From: Deltaproteobacteria bacterium
GTDB taxonomy: Bacteria > Desulfobacterota > Desulfobacteria > Desulfobacterales > SURF-15
NCBI GenBank assembly: GCA_024644775.1
Contig: JAHEHB010000078.1
Coordinates: forward strand, 1-15,940
Length of the DNA stretch: 15,940 nt
Direction: 5' to 3'
This document shows, one piece after another, positions 8,266 through 15,518 of the stretch (its first letter is position 1; each line of letters opens with the position of its first letter). Made by a program: the position numbers and the translations under genes. The notes beneath the pieces were generated by a model. The model made no database searches and was not told where the DNA came from. It saw nothing but the letters and a program-made list of their open reading frames with translations.

Positions 8266-8302
8266 TTAATCGTCCTTTCTTTTCGCCAAAAAATTTCGAA
8301 TG

Positions 8303-10978
8303 CTATTGGACATCCGCCCACGTCTTGCCTCGGGCAATATTCACTTTTAGCGGCACCTTTAAATTCCACACATTTTCCATAGTCGATTTTACGAGTGGTT
8401 CTACGATTTCCAGCTCGTCGCTCGGTGCTTCGAAAACAAGTTCATCGTGCACCGAAAGGAGCATGGCTGTCTTCAATTTTTGTTCCATCAACGCGGTGTC
8501 CACCTGTATCATCGCCACTTTGATAAGATCTGCGGCAGTCCCTTGAATCGGTGTATTTACGGCAATACGTTCTGCAAAGCCGCGGACCGTCGGATTCGCG
8601 CTGTTGATGTCGGGCAGTAGTCGAATGCGATCAAGAAGCGTGCTGGTTCTTCCGGTACTTTTTGCCGTCTCAATGGTCTTTTGTACAAATTGTTTGACAC
8701 CCCTGTAGCGGGAAAAATAATTATCGATATAGATTTTTGCCATCTTATGGCTGATGCCCAATTGTTTCGATAATCCGTATGGACTCATCCCATAAATAAT
8801 CCCGAAGTTGATGGCCTTGGCCTGTCGTCTAAGCTCTGATGTAATTTGACCCGGAGATAACTGGAATACCTCGTTTGCGGTGCGTGTATGAATGTCTTCG
8901 TCATCCATAAATGCCTTTATTAGAATCTCATCTTCCGAGTAATGGGCAAGAATCCGAAGTTCGATTTGAGAATAATCGGCAGATATAAACTGCCAGCCTC
9001 TTTTGGGGATAAATGCGCTTCGGATCTGTTTACCCTCTTCGGTACGGATGGGAATGTTTTGTAAATTCGGATCTGAACTGCTTAATCGACCGGTCGCCGC
9101 AACGGTTTGGTTGTAGGAGGTGTGAATACGTTCGGTTTCTGGATTGATCAGCTCGATTAACGCATCGGTGTATGTCGATTTCAATTTTGCAAGGGTCCGG
9201 TGGGACAGAATGAGAGCCGGCAATTCATGCTGGACGGCGAGCGTGGTGAGCACATCCACATCGGTGGAATGACCGGTTTTTTTCTTGGTTTTCTTTTGAA
9301 CGGGTAATTTCAGTTTTTCAAATAGGATCCGCGATAGTTGTTGAGATGATTTTATATTGAATTCTTCCCCGGCAAGGGAATAGATTTCGCTTTCGATGTG
9401 TTCCAGTTGATGGCTAAATGAATCGGATAGTTCTTGCAGTCTTGATTTATCGACACAGACGCCACGCATTTCCATTTTCAGAAGCACCGGTACCAGAGGC
9501 ATTTCCACTTTCTCAAGCAAATCCGACAGCCCAAGTTCCTGAAGCTTTGGTGCCAGAACGTTTTTTGCCAATAGGGTGACATCCGCATCCTCACACGCAT
9601 ACGGAACTGCTTTTTTTAACGGCACCTTATGAAACCCTTTATCTTTCTTCCCTTTACCCACCACTTCTTTATAAGTAATGGTTTTATAGTTCAAAAAATC
9701 CGATGCGATTTGGTCCAAATTATGAGCTCGTTTCGATGGATTCAGAAGATAAGAGGCGAGCATGGTATCAAAAGCGACTCCGAAAAGCTGCACTCCATGG
9801 CGTAAAAGGACCATCCAATCATATTTGATGTTTTGACCGATTTTTCGAATATCCGAATTTTCAAATACCGGTCTTAAAAGATTTAGGGTTTCAGAAAGAT
9901 CGAGTTGCGGGGGGGCTTCAGGATCCTCATGGGCCAACGGAATATAGACGGCTTTATGGGGTTCCAGAGAAAATGAAAGCCCCACGAGTTTGGCCTTCAT
10001 GGGATCTTCGGATGTGGTTTCTGTATCCAAGGCAATTGCACTGGCGGCATTCAGGCGTTCGATAAGTTTTGATAAGGCATTTTTATCCAGAATTGCCCGA
10101 TAGTCTTTAGGGGCGCGATCTGATTCATCGGGAAATGCTTGCTGAAGTTGCCGAAACTCCAATGACTTAAACAGTTTCGAAAGAGCCGATTGATCAGGTG
10201 TCGTGATTTTAAGATCGTTCTCCCTAAACGACACCGGAGCATCCGTGTCAATCGCTACCAATCGCTTGCTTAAAAAGGCTTGATTCTTATAATTCACCAA
10301 ATTTTCTTTCTGTTTTTTCTTTGCGATGGTATCGATATGAAGATACAAATCCTTTAAGCTTCCAAACCTTTGGATCAACGAAACCGCAGTTTTTTGTCCA
10401 ATGCCGGGAACACCCGGAATATTGTCGGATGAATCCCCGGAAAGCCCCATTACATCCACCATTTGTCCGGGTAAGATCCCAAAATCATTTTTTATGGTTG
10501 TCGAATCGATGGTCCTGTCCTTCATGGGATCCCAGATTACGGTGTTCTCGGTGACCAATTGCATAAAATCCTTGTCCCCAGTCACCATAATGACCGCAAA
10601 ACCGGCCGTATCCCCCTGTCGGGCCATGGTACCGATCAGGTCATCAGCCTCATAACCGGATAATTCGAAGATGGGTATGTTAAACCCCTCCGTGACCTTT
10701 TTAATATAGGGAATCTGAACCGCCATATCGTTGGGCATAGCGGGGCGGTTGGCCTTATAATCTCGATATATATCGTGTCTGAAGGTCGGTCCTTTCGCAT
10801 CGAAAAACATGCCGATATATTCGGGTGCTCGATCTTCCATGAGCTTGATGAGCATTCGTGTAAAGCCGAAAATGGCGTTGGTTGGAAGCCCCTCGGAATT
10901 GGAAAGGCCTTGAATGGCATGATAGGCACGATGGATGTAAGCGGTACCATCGATCAGATATAGGGTTTTTTTCGTCAT
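8303..10978 (-). CDS. polA: DNA polymerase I
   Basis: PolA is the repair and gap-filling polymerase that removes RNA primers. The 891-aa chain has three intact domains. The 5'-3' nuclease (1-about 290) contains MVTGDKDFMQL and GLSGDSSDNIPGVPGIG. The 3'-5' proofreading domain (about 295-490) keeps all metal ligands: DTE (318-320), NIKYD (383-387) and YACED (460-464), so it should be active. The polymerase has motif A ADYSQIELRILAHYS (667-681), motif B RRQAKAINFGIIYG (717-730, Phe725 in the dNTP-selecting position) and motif C VHDE (843-846). I chose ATG 10978 because MTKKTLYLIDGTAY is the usual start and AAGG precedes it. An in-frame ATG at 11020 would add 14 atypical residues without a ribosome site. 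It leads the polA-queF-lipoprotein operon. Confidence 0.95.
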   Translation of the reverse strand: MTKKTLYLIDGTAYIHRAYHAIQGLSNSEGLPTNAIFGFTRMLIKLMEDRAPEYIGMFFDAKGPTFRHDIYRDYKANRPAMPNDMAVQIPYIKKVTEGFNIPIFELSGYEADDLIGTMARQGDTAGFAVIMVTGDKDFMQLVTENTVIWDPMKDRTIDSTTIKNDFGILPGQMVDVMGLSGDSSDNIPGVPGIGQKTAVSLIQRFGSLKDLYLHIDTIAKKKQKENLVNYKNQAFLSKRLVAIDTDAPVSFRENDLKITTPDQSALSKLFKSLEFRQLQQAFPDESDRAPKDYRAILDKNALSKLIERLNAASAIALDTETTSEDPMKAKLVGLSFSLEPHKAVYIPLAHEDPEAPPQLDLSETLNLLRPVFENSDIRKIGQNIKYDWMVLLRHGVQLFGVAFDTMLASYLLNPSKRAHNLDQIASDFLNYKTITYKEVVGKGKKDKGFHKVPLKKAVPYACEDADVTLLAKNVLAPKLQELGLSDLLEKVEMPLVPVLLKMEMRGVCVDKSRLQELSDSFSHQLEHIESEIYSLAGEEFNIKSSQQLSRILFEKLKLPVQKKTKKKTGHSTDVDVLTTLAVQHELPALILSHRTLAKLKSTYTDALIELINPETERIHTSYNQTVAATGRLSSSDPNLQNIPIRTEEGKQIRSAFIPKRGWQFISADYSQIELRILAHYSEDEILIKAFMDDEDIHTRTANEVFQLSPGQITSELRRQAKAINFGIIYGMSPYGLSKQLGISHKMAKIYIDNYFSRYRGVKQFVQKTIETAKSTGRTSTLLDRIRLLPDINSANPTVRGFAERIAVNTPIQGTAADLIKVAMIQVDTALMEQKLKTAMLLSVHDELVFEAPSDELEIVEPLVKSTMENVWNLKVPLKVNIARGKTWADVQ

Positions 10979-11029
10979 TGCACCGGACCTTACTGAGTTG
11001 ACAGTGAGAATAACCAGCATTAAGATTTA

Positions 11030-11073
11030 CGCAGCTGCGCAGAATCTATACCATTAATACCTTAAAACGACAA
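11030..11073 (-). promoter_or_regulatory. Predicted sigma-70 promoter and overlapping palindrome upstream of polA
   Basis: On the minus strand, TTGTCG (11068-11073, 4/6) lies 17 bp before TATAGA (11045-11050, 4/6). The perfect 10-bp palindrome CGCAGCTGCG (11030-11039) falls where transcription would start. Flanking arms AGATT (11023-11027) and AATCT (11043-11047) extend the symmetry imperfectly. The position is suitable for an operator, or for a hairpin at the 5' end of the mRNA. The regulator is unknown. Confidence 0.4.
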
Positions 11074-11150
11074 CCGGCATAAGGGTTACAGCGAGGGATA
11101 AGTCGTTTAGACACGTAATTGCTTGGATTTGCTTACATTCGATTATTTTT

Positions 11151-11378
11151 ATGATGTTAGACACTTCAGTGAAGCCGAGAGCGCGAAGACGACGTCGCCA
11201 TAAAAAAGAACACCGATGTCACTGTTGCCGGCTGACCTTTACATTCTGCTGGCGATGCCGATGCGGCTTTTGCATCTGCCAGAAATGTATGCACGATAAT
11301 CTCTGGGGGATGTCGTGCAACGGGATCACCTGGCAGTGCCCGGATTGTGGAGGACAAAATGGGTTTGGAAATCAGTAA
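11151..11378 (+). CDS. Small Cys-rich, probably zinc-binding protein of unknown function
   Basis: The 75-aa protein has 12 cysteines (16 %). After a very basic N terminus (RARRRRRHKK, 10-19) the cysteines sit at 23, 25, 26, 33, 36, 38, 41, 43, 46, 56, 63 and 66. They form CxCC, CxxCxC, CxCxxC and a closing CPDCG zinc-ribbon knuckle. There is also a Trp/Asn-rich segment, HDNLWGMSCNGITWQ (48-62). Two or more zinc sites seem likely, and the Arg cluster suggests nucleic-acid contact; both are inference. The composition and clean motif spacing argue for a real gene despite the short length. It reads divergently from polA and starts ATGATG, with no visible Shine-Dalgarno sequence, so it may be poorly or leaderlessly translated. 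I recall similar unnamed proteins from sulfate-reducing bacteria, but cannot name a family. Confidence 0.7.
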   Translation: MMLDTSVKPRARRRRRHKKEHRCHCCRLTFTFCWRCRCGFCICQKCMHDNLWGMSCNGITWQCPDCGGQNGFGNQ

Positions 11379-11422
11379 GATACAAGTAAGGAATCCAGAT
11401 CCCGAGGGTCCGGCTTTGGTTA

Positions 11423-11435
11423 CCCCTACAAGGGG
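11423..11435 (+). other. Small GC-rich hairpin after the Cys-rich gene
   Basis: CCCCT (11423-11427) pairs with AGGGG (11431-11435) around ACA, 45 bases after the stop codon. No T run follows, so a terminator role is doubtful. The rest of 11379-11460 holds nothing else I recognise; the gap from 11461 is filled by repeat copy B. Confidence 0.25.
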
Positions 11436-11460
11436 CTTGCGGTGCAAATATCGAGTAGGC

Positions 11461-11700
11461 GCTTAGTACCTAAAAACCGACAAAACTTTGTCGATTATTA
11501 AATGAGCTTCTGTTTTTTTGTAAAAGAAACTGGAAACTGGATAAGAACCGATTGGATCAATTTGAAATTGGAAGAATACCTTTCCCAAGTTTCCCGTTTT
11601 CAACGGGACAGGCAAGTATCAAGTTTCGAGTATCGCCCATTGAAAGAAAACGGCTACCCCGAATGGGATCACATCTTCCAAGCGTAGTCTCGGAAGAAGC
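11461..11700 (-). repeat. Intergenic repeat element, copy B (inverted partner of 6642-6895)
   Basis: This is the 240-bp second copy, in opposite orientation to copy A, 4,565 bp away. On the minus strand it begins GCTTCTTCC and ends TACTAAGC. Its identical core is 11593-11659. All three hairpins of copy A are present: the left arm, CCCGTT/AACGGG, and CGACAAA/TTTGTCG with loop AC. Like copy A it sits between convergent genes, here the Cys-rich gene and the DUF1573 gene. Weak similarity may continue about 8 bp past the 11461 edge (GAGTA just outside each copy). An open frame at 11502-11687 crosses it but is broken in copy A, so it is not treated as a gene. Confidence 0.85.
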
Positions 11701-11746
11701 TTAGATTCTTATCTGATTTCAGCCAATTGTAGAATTTCCGAGACGT

Positions 11747-12451
11747 TTAATTAATGTTACCATGCACCCATATGTCGATCATCGGCCGAATCTCGCTATC
11801 CGTTTTTAATTTAATTGTGTCGAAAAATCTCCCTTTGGTTGTTTTCGTGTTTTCGACGGTTATTAAATACGCATCACGATCCGCTTTCTTTACGTCTTTA
11901 ATTTCAAATCGGATAAATTGACCTTTGTCAGCCTCTGCACTAAGAATTTTAAACGGATACTTTTTTTCAGGTAAAACGGTAATGGATACTTTTTGTGTAT
12001 TACCGACTGTAGCATTCAGCTTAATTTGCCGTGGGGTTATGGTGACAAACCTTTCAATATTCCCAAGGATATGAAGACTCAATTGAGAATGTTTCGGATC
12101 ATTGGTTTCGACAATGATCTTTTTTTTGAATAATCGGCCGCCATATCCGCTCGTATCGCCTTTGATTGTGATGGTTCCCTCACCACCGGGAGGGATCTGT
12201 TTCGTATAGGAAACAGCCGTGCACCCTCAACCGGTTCTCACTTTTTGAATCTCTAAAACTGCGTTCCCTTTATTTTGTATTTTAAACACATGGGTAACCT
12301 GCGTTCCATCCGGAACCGATTTGAACTCAAATTGCGTTTCAGGTAAAAACGCTTCGGGAGCAACCTGGCTGACAGGTGCAGCAGACATGCTCGCCTTTGG
12401 AAAAATAAGGTATCCTATGAGACACAGGATCGCCAGGATTTTCAGTTTCAT
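11747..12451 (-). CDS. Exported DUF1573 protein with in-frame TGA at a conserved Cys: candidate selenoprotein or nonsense-interrupted gene
   Basis: Reading through one TGA (12227-12229) gives a 234-aa protein in one unbroken frame. It has a Sec signal (1-24, MKLKILAILCLIGYLIF...ASMSA), then a DUF1573 Ig-like domain (TQFEFKSVPDGTQVTHVFKI, NKGNAVLEIQKVRTG). The domain normally continues with CGCT; here the codons read stop-GCTAVSY, so the TGA is residue 75, followed by G76-C77. After it the family pattern resumes (IPPGGEGTITIKGDT, VETNDP), then a second beta domain ends in IWVHGNIN. ATG 12451 has GGAGGAG five bases upstream. TGA could encode selenocysteine, giving a U-G-C redox pair; a stem-loop lies in the right place. 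Otherwise the gene is a recent pseudogene or the base is a sequencing error. No selenium-pathway genes are in the window. Confidence 0.75.
12185..12235 (-). promoter_or_regulatory. SECIS-like stem-loop at and downstream of the in-frame TGA
   Basis: Counting the U of UGA as 1, a perfect 7-bp stem CUGUUUC (14-20)/GAAACAG (27-33) closes the 6-nt loop CUAUAC (21-26). Below it GAGGG (2-6) pairs with CCCUC (36-40), and ACCGG just before the UGA pairs with CCGGU (41-45). The distance from UGA to the apical loop resembles the E. coli fdhF SECIS. Against it, the loop has no G in its first two positions and no bulged U is evident. Most known bacterial SECIS elements have such a G. Confidence 0.35.
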
Positions 12452-12635
12452 ACCCACTCCTCCATAAATTTTTATTTACCTTCGCCAAAATACCTTGTCC
12501 CGCTTAAAAGGCTTTTGCCCGACTATGGATAAACACTACTTAAAGCGTCCCTTGCATAAAGTCAAGTTTCAATAATAAACCGTGCAACCCTGAAGGTACA
12601 TTTCAGAAACTGAAATTCTCACCTCGAAACCCGAT
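12452..12635. other. Intergenic gap between priA and the DUF1573 gene
   Basis: The 184-bp gap holds a good ribosome site for the DUF1573 gene. On the minus strand TTGACT, 5/6 to a -35 box, lies about 110 bp upstream of that gene, but only a weak -10 (TAAGTA) sits 17 bp after it. A short hairpin TTTCAG/CTGAAA (12601-12615) follows priA without a T run. I see no strong promoter or terminator. Confidence 0.3.
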
Positions 12636-15068
12636 TTACATCATATAAACCGGATCTACATCGATCACGATGTTAACCCGTTTATTGCGAATCAGAGAGC
12701 GTTTTTCAAACAGGGTTTGATGAACAAAATGGTGAAGCGTTTTTACATTTGAGCCCTTTAAAAGAATTTGCCAACGGTATCTTTTTGAAATTCTTGGAAC
12801 CGGAGCGGCGATGGGGCCCAGGATTTCGATAGAGGAAGAAAACACCTTCGTGCTCCGCTGCAATTCTCGGCAAATTTCCCCGATCCCCTGCGCACCCGTT
12901 TCGGTTTGATGTTGGTCTCGACCTGAAATTTTCAGCAATATCATTCTCGTATACGGCGGGTACTTCAGTGTTTTTCGAAACGGAATCTCCTGTTCATAAA
13001 ACGCGATGAAATCTTGTTGTTGCGCTGCGGCAATACTAAAGTGATCCGGGTTGTAGGTCTGCAAAAATACTTTACCCGGGAGATCTCCCCGACCCGCTCT
13101 GCCGGATACTTGGGCAAGGAGTTGAAACGTCCGCTCACCGGCACGAAAATCCGGAAAATTTAAAGAAAGGTCGGCACAAATGATCCCAACCAGCGTAATC
13201 ATCGGAAAATCATGTCCCTTGGCCACCATTTGGGTTCCCACAAGAATGTCGATCGTATGATTTCGAAGGCCCTTTAACAGCTTCAACAGGGCACCTTTTC
13301 TTCGGGTCGTGTCTCGATCCATGCGTGCGACCCTGGCTTCCGGAAAAAGCGCTTTAACCGCCCCTTCAATTTTTTCAGTCCCGAACCCCAACAATTGAAT
13401 TTTGGAAGATCCACAGGCTGCACAGTTTGAGACCGAAGCCTTTGTGAAACCACAATAATGACATTTATACGCATGGATCCCCTGATGCAGTGTGAGCGAA
13501 ATATCACAGTTTTTGCATTGAATGGATTCGCCACAGGATGTACAGATCGGGAAACTGGCATAACCTCTTCGGTTCAGAAAAAGAAGAACTTGCTCCCCCC
13601 GATTTATGGTCTCTTCCATGGCGGCGATCAACTCTTTTGACATAAACCGTTTAATACCGCGGGTATTTCTGCTCTTGCAAAGATCCACAACGGTAATCTC
13701 CGGCAGGCGCCGTTTTTCAACGCGTTCTTTGAGAGTCAATTCGATAAAATTCTGTTTTCTCACGTTGTGGTAGGATTGAATAGACGGGGTGGCAGATCCC
13801 AGCAGCACCACACCGTTTTGAAGTTTTGCCCGAACAATGGCAAGATCCCTTGCATTGTAGCGGAGCTTATGTTCCTGTTTATAGGAGCCATCGTGTTCCT
13901 CATCAACGATAATCAGACCCGTATCTGAAAACGGTGCGAAGACGGCCGATCTTGCGCCGATGGCAATGGTAGCTTCCTTTCTTAGAATACGAAGCCACTG
14001 ATCATAGCGTTCCCCTGCCGATAGGCCGCTGTGAAGAATTGCCACACACTCACCAAAACGAGCACGAAATCGTCTCTCCGTCTGTGAAATCAATGCAATT
14101 TCCGGAACCAGCACCAGCACTGAACATGCCTGCTGCAAGGCAGCGGCAGCAAGCTGCATATATACTTCTGTTTTTCCACTTCCGGTAACCCCTGACAAAA
14201 GATACGTAGAAAATCCCTTTCCCAACGCATTTAAGACAGCGGAAACCGCTTCCTGTTGTTCACTCGATAGAAGCGGGGGCCTATCCGGCGGTATGGTTTC
14301 ACCCAACGGGTCCCGATAAACCTGGCGATACAGGATATTCACATGCCCCGTGATTTCCATGGATTTGATAATTTTTGAGGCCGATGGTACGATTTTTTTT
14401 AGATCGGCTACAGACGTTTCTCCATTTGTTTCAAGGTGTTCGATGATTCTTTGCCGCTGAACCGAAAACCCCGCTGTCGATGGGATGGGATGGCACAAGG
14501 CAACGTGCCGCTCTGTCTTCGGCTTTATCTCTGCGCCTTGCAGTTTTCGCTTTTTGATGATCCATCCGCAACGTTCCAATTTATGAATCAGTGCTGCGGG
14601 TACTTCGGTATCATTTTTTTTTAAGAATGTTTTCAGACGACCCGGACCGTACACTTTGAGCCGATGTAATATCTTTGCTTCAGATGATGTCGGTTTGTTT
14701 GAATGAAGTGCCGAAATCCCTTTTTCTAAAATTTCAACGGTTACGAATTCAGACTGATTAATACCTCCCGGAAGCGCACTTTTAATAACCTGTCCAATCG
14801 GGTACATATAATAGGAAGAGATCCATTGAAAAAACGGTATCATGGCTTTCGGAAACAGCGGTACGTCATCAAGTACATCCAGGATCGGCTTTATTTGTTG
14901 AGGCTCAACAGGCGCCCCTGTACCCATGATGTATCCCGTTACTTTTCGTTGTCCAAAGGGCACCAAAATCCGTTTGCCGATACCCGTAAAGGCAGAGAGA
15001 TTATGCGGCACCTCGTAAGTAAAGGTGTTGAATACCGGCAGATCCACGGCAACATCGATATATGACAA
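12636..15068 (-). CDS. priA: Primosomal protein N' (replication restart helicase PriA)
   Basis: PriA is a 3'-5' superfamily-2 helicase that recognises stalled forks and reloads the replisome. The 810-aa protein has the N-terminal 3'-DNA-binding domain (MSYIDVAVDLPVFNTFTYEV...) and a winged-helix region. The helicase core has Walker A GVTGSGKT (293-300), DEEH (389-392), GSATPS (424-429), GTQMVAKGHD (611-620) and QVSGRAGR (653-660). The zinc module between the lobes has all eight cysteines: 509, 512, 518, 521, 536, 539, 549 and 552. The length is normal. The start is TTG at 15066-15068, supported by GAGGA six bases upstream and by the family N terminus. An upstream ATG is closed at once by a stop. 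It is probably transcribed from its own upstream region, divergent from the gene at 15190. Confidence 0.95.
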   Translation of the reverse strand: MSYIDVAVDLPVFNTFTYEVPHNLSAFTGIGKRILVPFGQRKVTGYIMGTGAPVEPQQIKPILDVLDDVPLFPKAMIPFFQWISSYYMYPIGQVIKSALPGGINQSEFVTVEILEKGISALHSNKPTSSEAKILHRLKVYGPGRLKTFLKKNDTEVPAALIHKLERCGWIIKKRKLQGAEIKPKTERHVALCHPIPSTAGFSVQRQRIIEHLETNGETSVADLKKIVPSASKIIKSMEITGHVNILYRQVYRDPLGETIPPDRPPLLSSEQQEAVSAVLNALGKGFSTYLLSGVTGSGKTEVYMQLAAAALQQACSVLVLVPEIALISQTERRFRARFGECVAILHSGLSAGERYDQWLRILRKEATIAIGARSAVFAPFSDTGLIIVDEEHDGSYKQEHKLRYNARDLAIVRAKLQNGVVLLGSATPSIQSYHNVRKQNFIELTLKERVEKRRLPEITVVDLCKSRNTRGIKRFMSKELIAAMEETINRGEQVLLFLNRRGYASFPICTSCGESIQCKNCDISLTLHQGIHAYKCHYCGFTKASVSNCAACGSSKIQLLGFGTEKIEGAVKALFPEARVARMDRDTTRRKGALLKLLKGLRNHTIDILVGTQMVAKGHDFPMITLVGIICADLSLNFPDFRAGERTFQLLAQVSGRAGRGDLPGKVFLQTYNPDHFSIAAAQQQDFIAFYEQEIPFRKTLKYPPYTRMILLKISGRDQHQTETGAQGIGEICRELQRSTKVFSSSIEILGPIAAPVPRISKRYRWQILLKGSNVKTLHHFVHQTLFEKRSLIRNKRVNIVIDVDPVYMM

Positions 15069-15135
15069 ACTAGGTCCTCATTTATTTTTGAGTGCTAACG
15101 ATGTCTCACACATTTGAACGATGGATTCTTTTTCC

Positions 15136-15164
15136 TTGACACATCTTTTGCCATTTTTTAGGTT
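15136..15164 (+). promoter_or_regulatory. Predicted sigma-70 promoter for the small exported protein and upp
   Basis: A perfect -35 TTGACA (15136-15141) is followed after 17 bp by TAGGTT (15159-15164, 3/6). AGGGGG, a good ribosome site, lies about eight bases before ATG 15190. The -35 is convincing and the -10 is weak. Confidence 0.45.
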
Positions 15165-15189
15165 GCTAAACAAATTTAGGGGGTAATAT

Positions 15190-15492
15190 ATGCATAAAAC
15201 TAGCAAACAATCCATGGTTCTTTTGGTTGTCATCTACGTATTTGTCTTTTCTGTTGGCGCTTCTGCTCTTGCGCAAGATCAATACCAGCAATCGAAACGA
15301 AGTGCCGAAAAAATGGTTGCAGATGCGATTTTTTTAAGACCGCTAGGCTTTGTCTCAACCGTCTTGGGATCCGCAGTGTTCATCGTTTCTTTACCGTTTT
15401 CGGCAATTGGCGGAAACTCTGGGGAAGCATTTAATAAAATGGTCAAGGAACCGGCCGAATACACCTTCGTGAGGCCTTTGGGAGACAATTAG
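15190..15492 (+). CDS. Small exported/membrane protein of unknown function
   Basis: The 100-aa protein has a signal peptide (1-28, cleavage likely after ASALA) and one further hydrophobic segment (about 54-75, [22 protein letters not shown]). The tetrapeptide RPLG occurs before that segment (50-53) and at the C terminus (95-98), giving a near-symmetrical layout: FLRPLGFV, then [10 protein letters not shown] recall similar unnamed envelope proteins in proteobacteria, but no function. The ATG is supported by AGGGGG upstream. It lies 26 bp before upp and is probably cotranscribed with it. Confidence 0.75.
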   Translation: MHKTSKQSMVLLVVIYVFVFSVGASALAQDQYQQSKRSAEKMVADAIFLRPLGFVSTVLGSAVFIVSLPFSAIGGNSGEAFNKMVKEPAEYTFVRPLGDN

Positions 15493-15518
15493 CAACCGAT
15501 CCGTTTGTGGAGGCTGTC

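Noticed and set aside
10979..11020. ATG 11020 as polA start
   Set aside because: There is no ribosome site, and it adds 14 residues before the usual PolA N terminus.
11502..11687. 61-aa open frame across repeat copy B
   Set aside because: The equivalent frame in copy A is shifted by the 14-bp unit and ends early, and the sequence is explained by the repeat.
11747..12457. Genetic code with TGA read as Trp or Gly, to explain the internal TGA
   Set aside because: TGA terminates the ABC ATPase, first permease, recN and queF at the expected lengths, and the affected position is a conserved Cys.
12227..12457. Two separate small genes in place of one DUF1573 gene
   Set aside because: Both parts share one frame, and the bases between them encode the conserved continuation of the domain. 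The downstream part alone would start at a TTG without a ribosome site.
12452..12600. Cyclic di-GMP riboswitch upstream of the DUF1573 gene, from GGGACGC and GGGCAAAAGCC fragments
   Set aside because: The fragments are in the wrong order and the conserved core and tetraloop receptor are missing.
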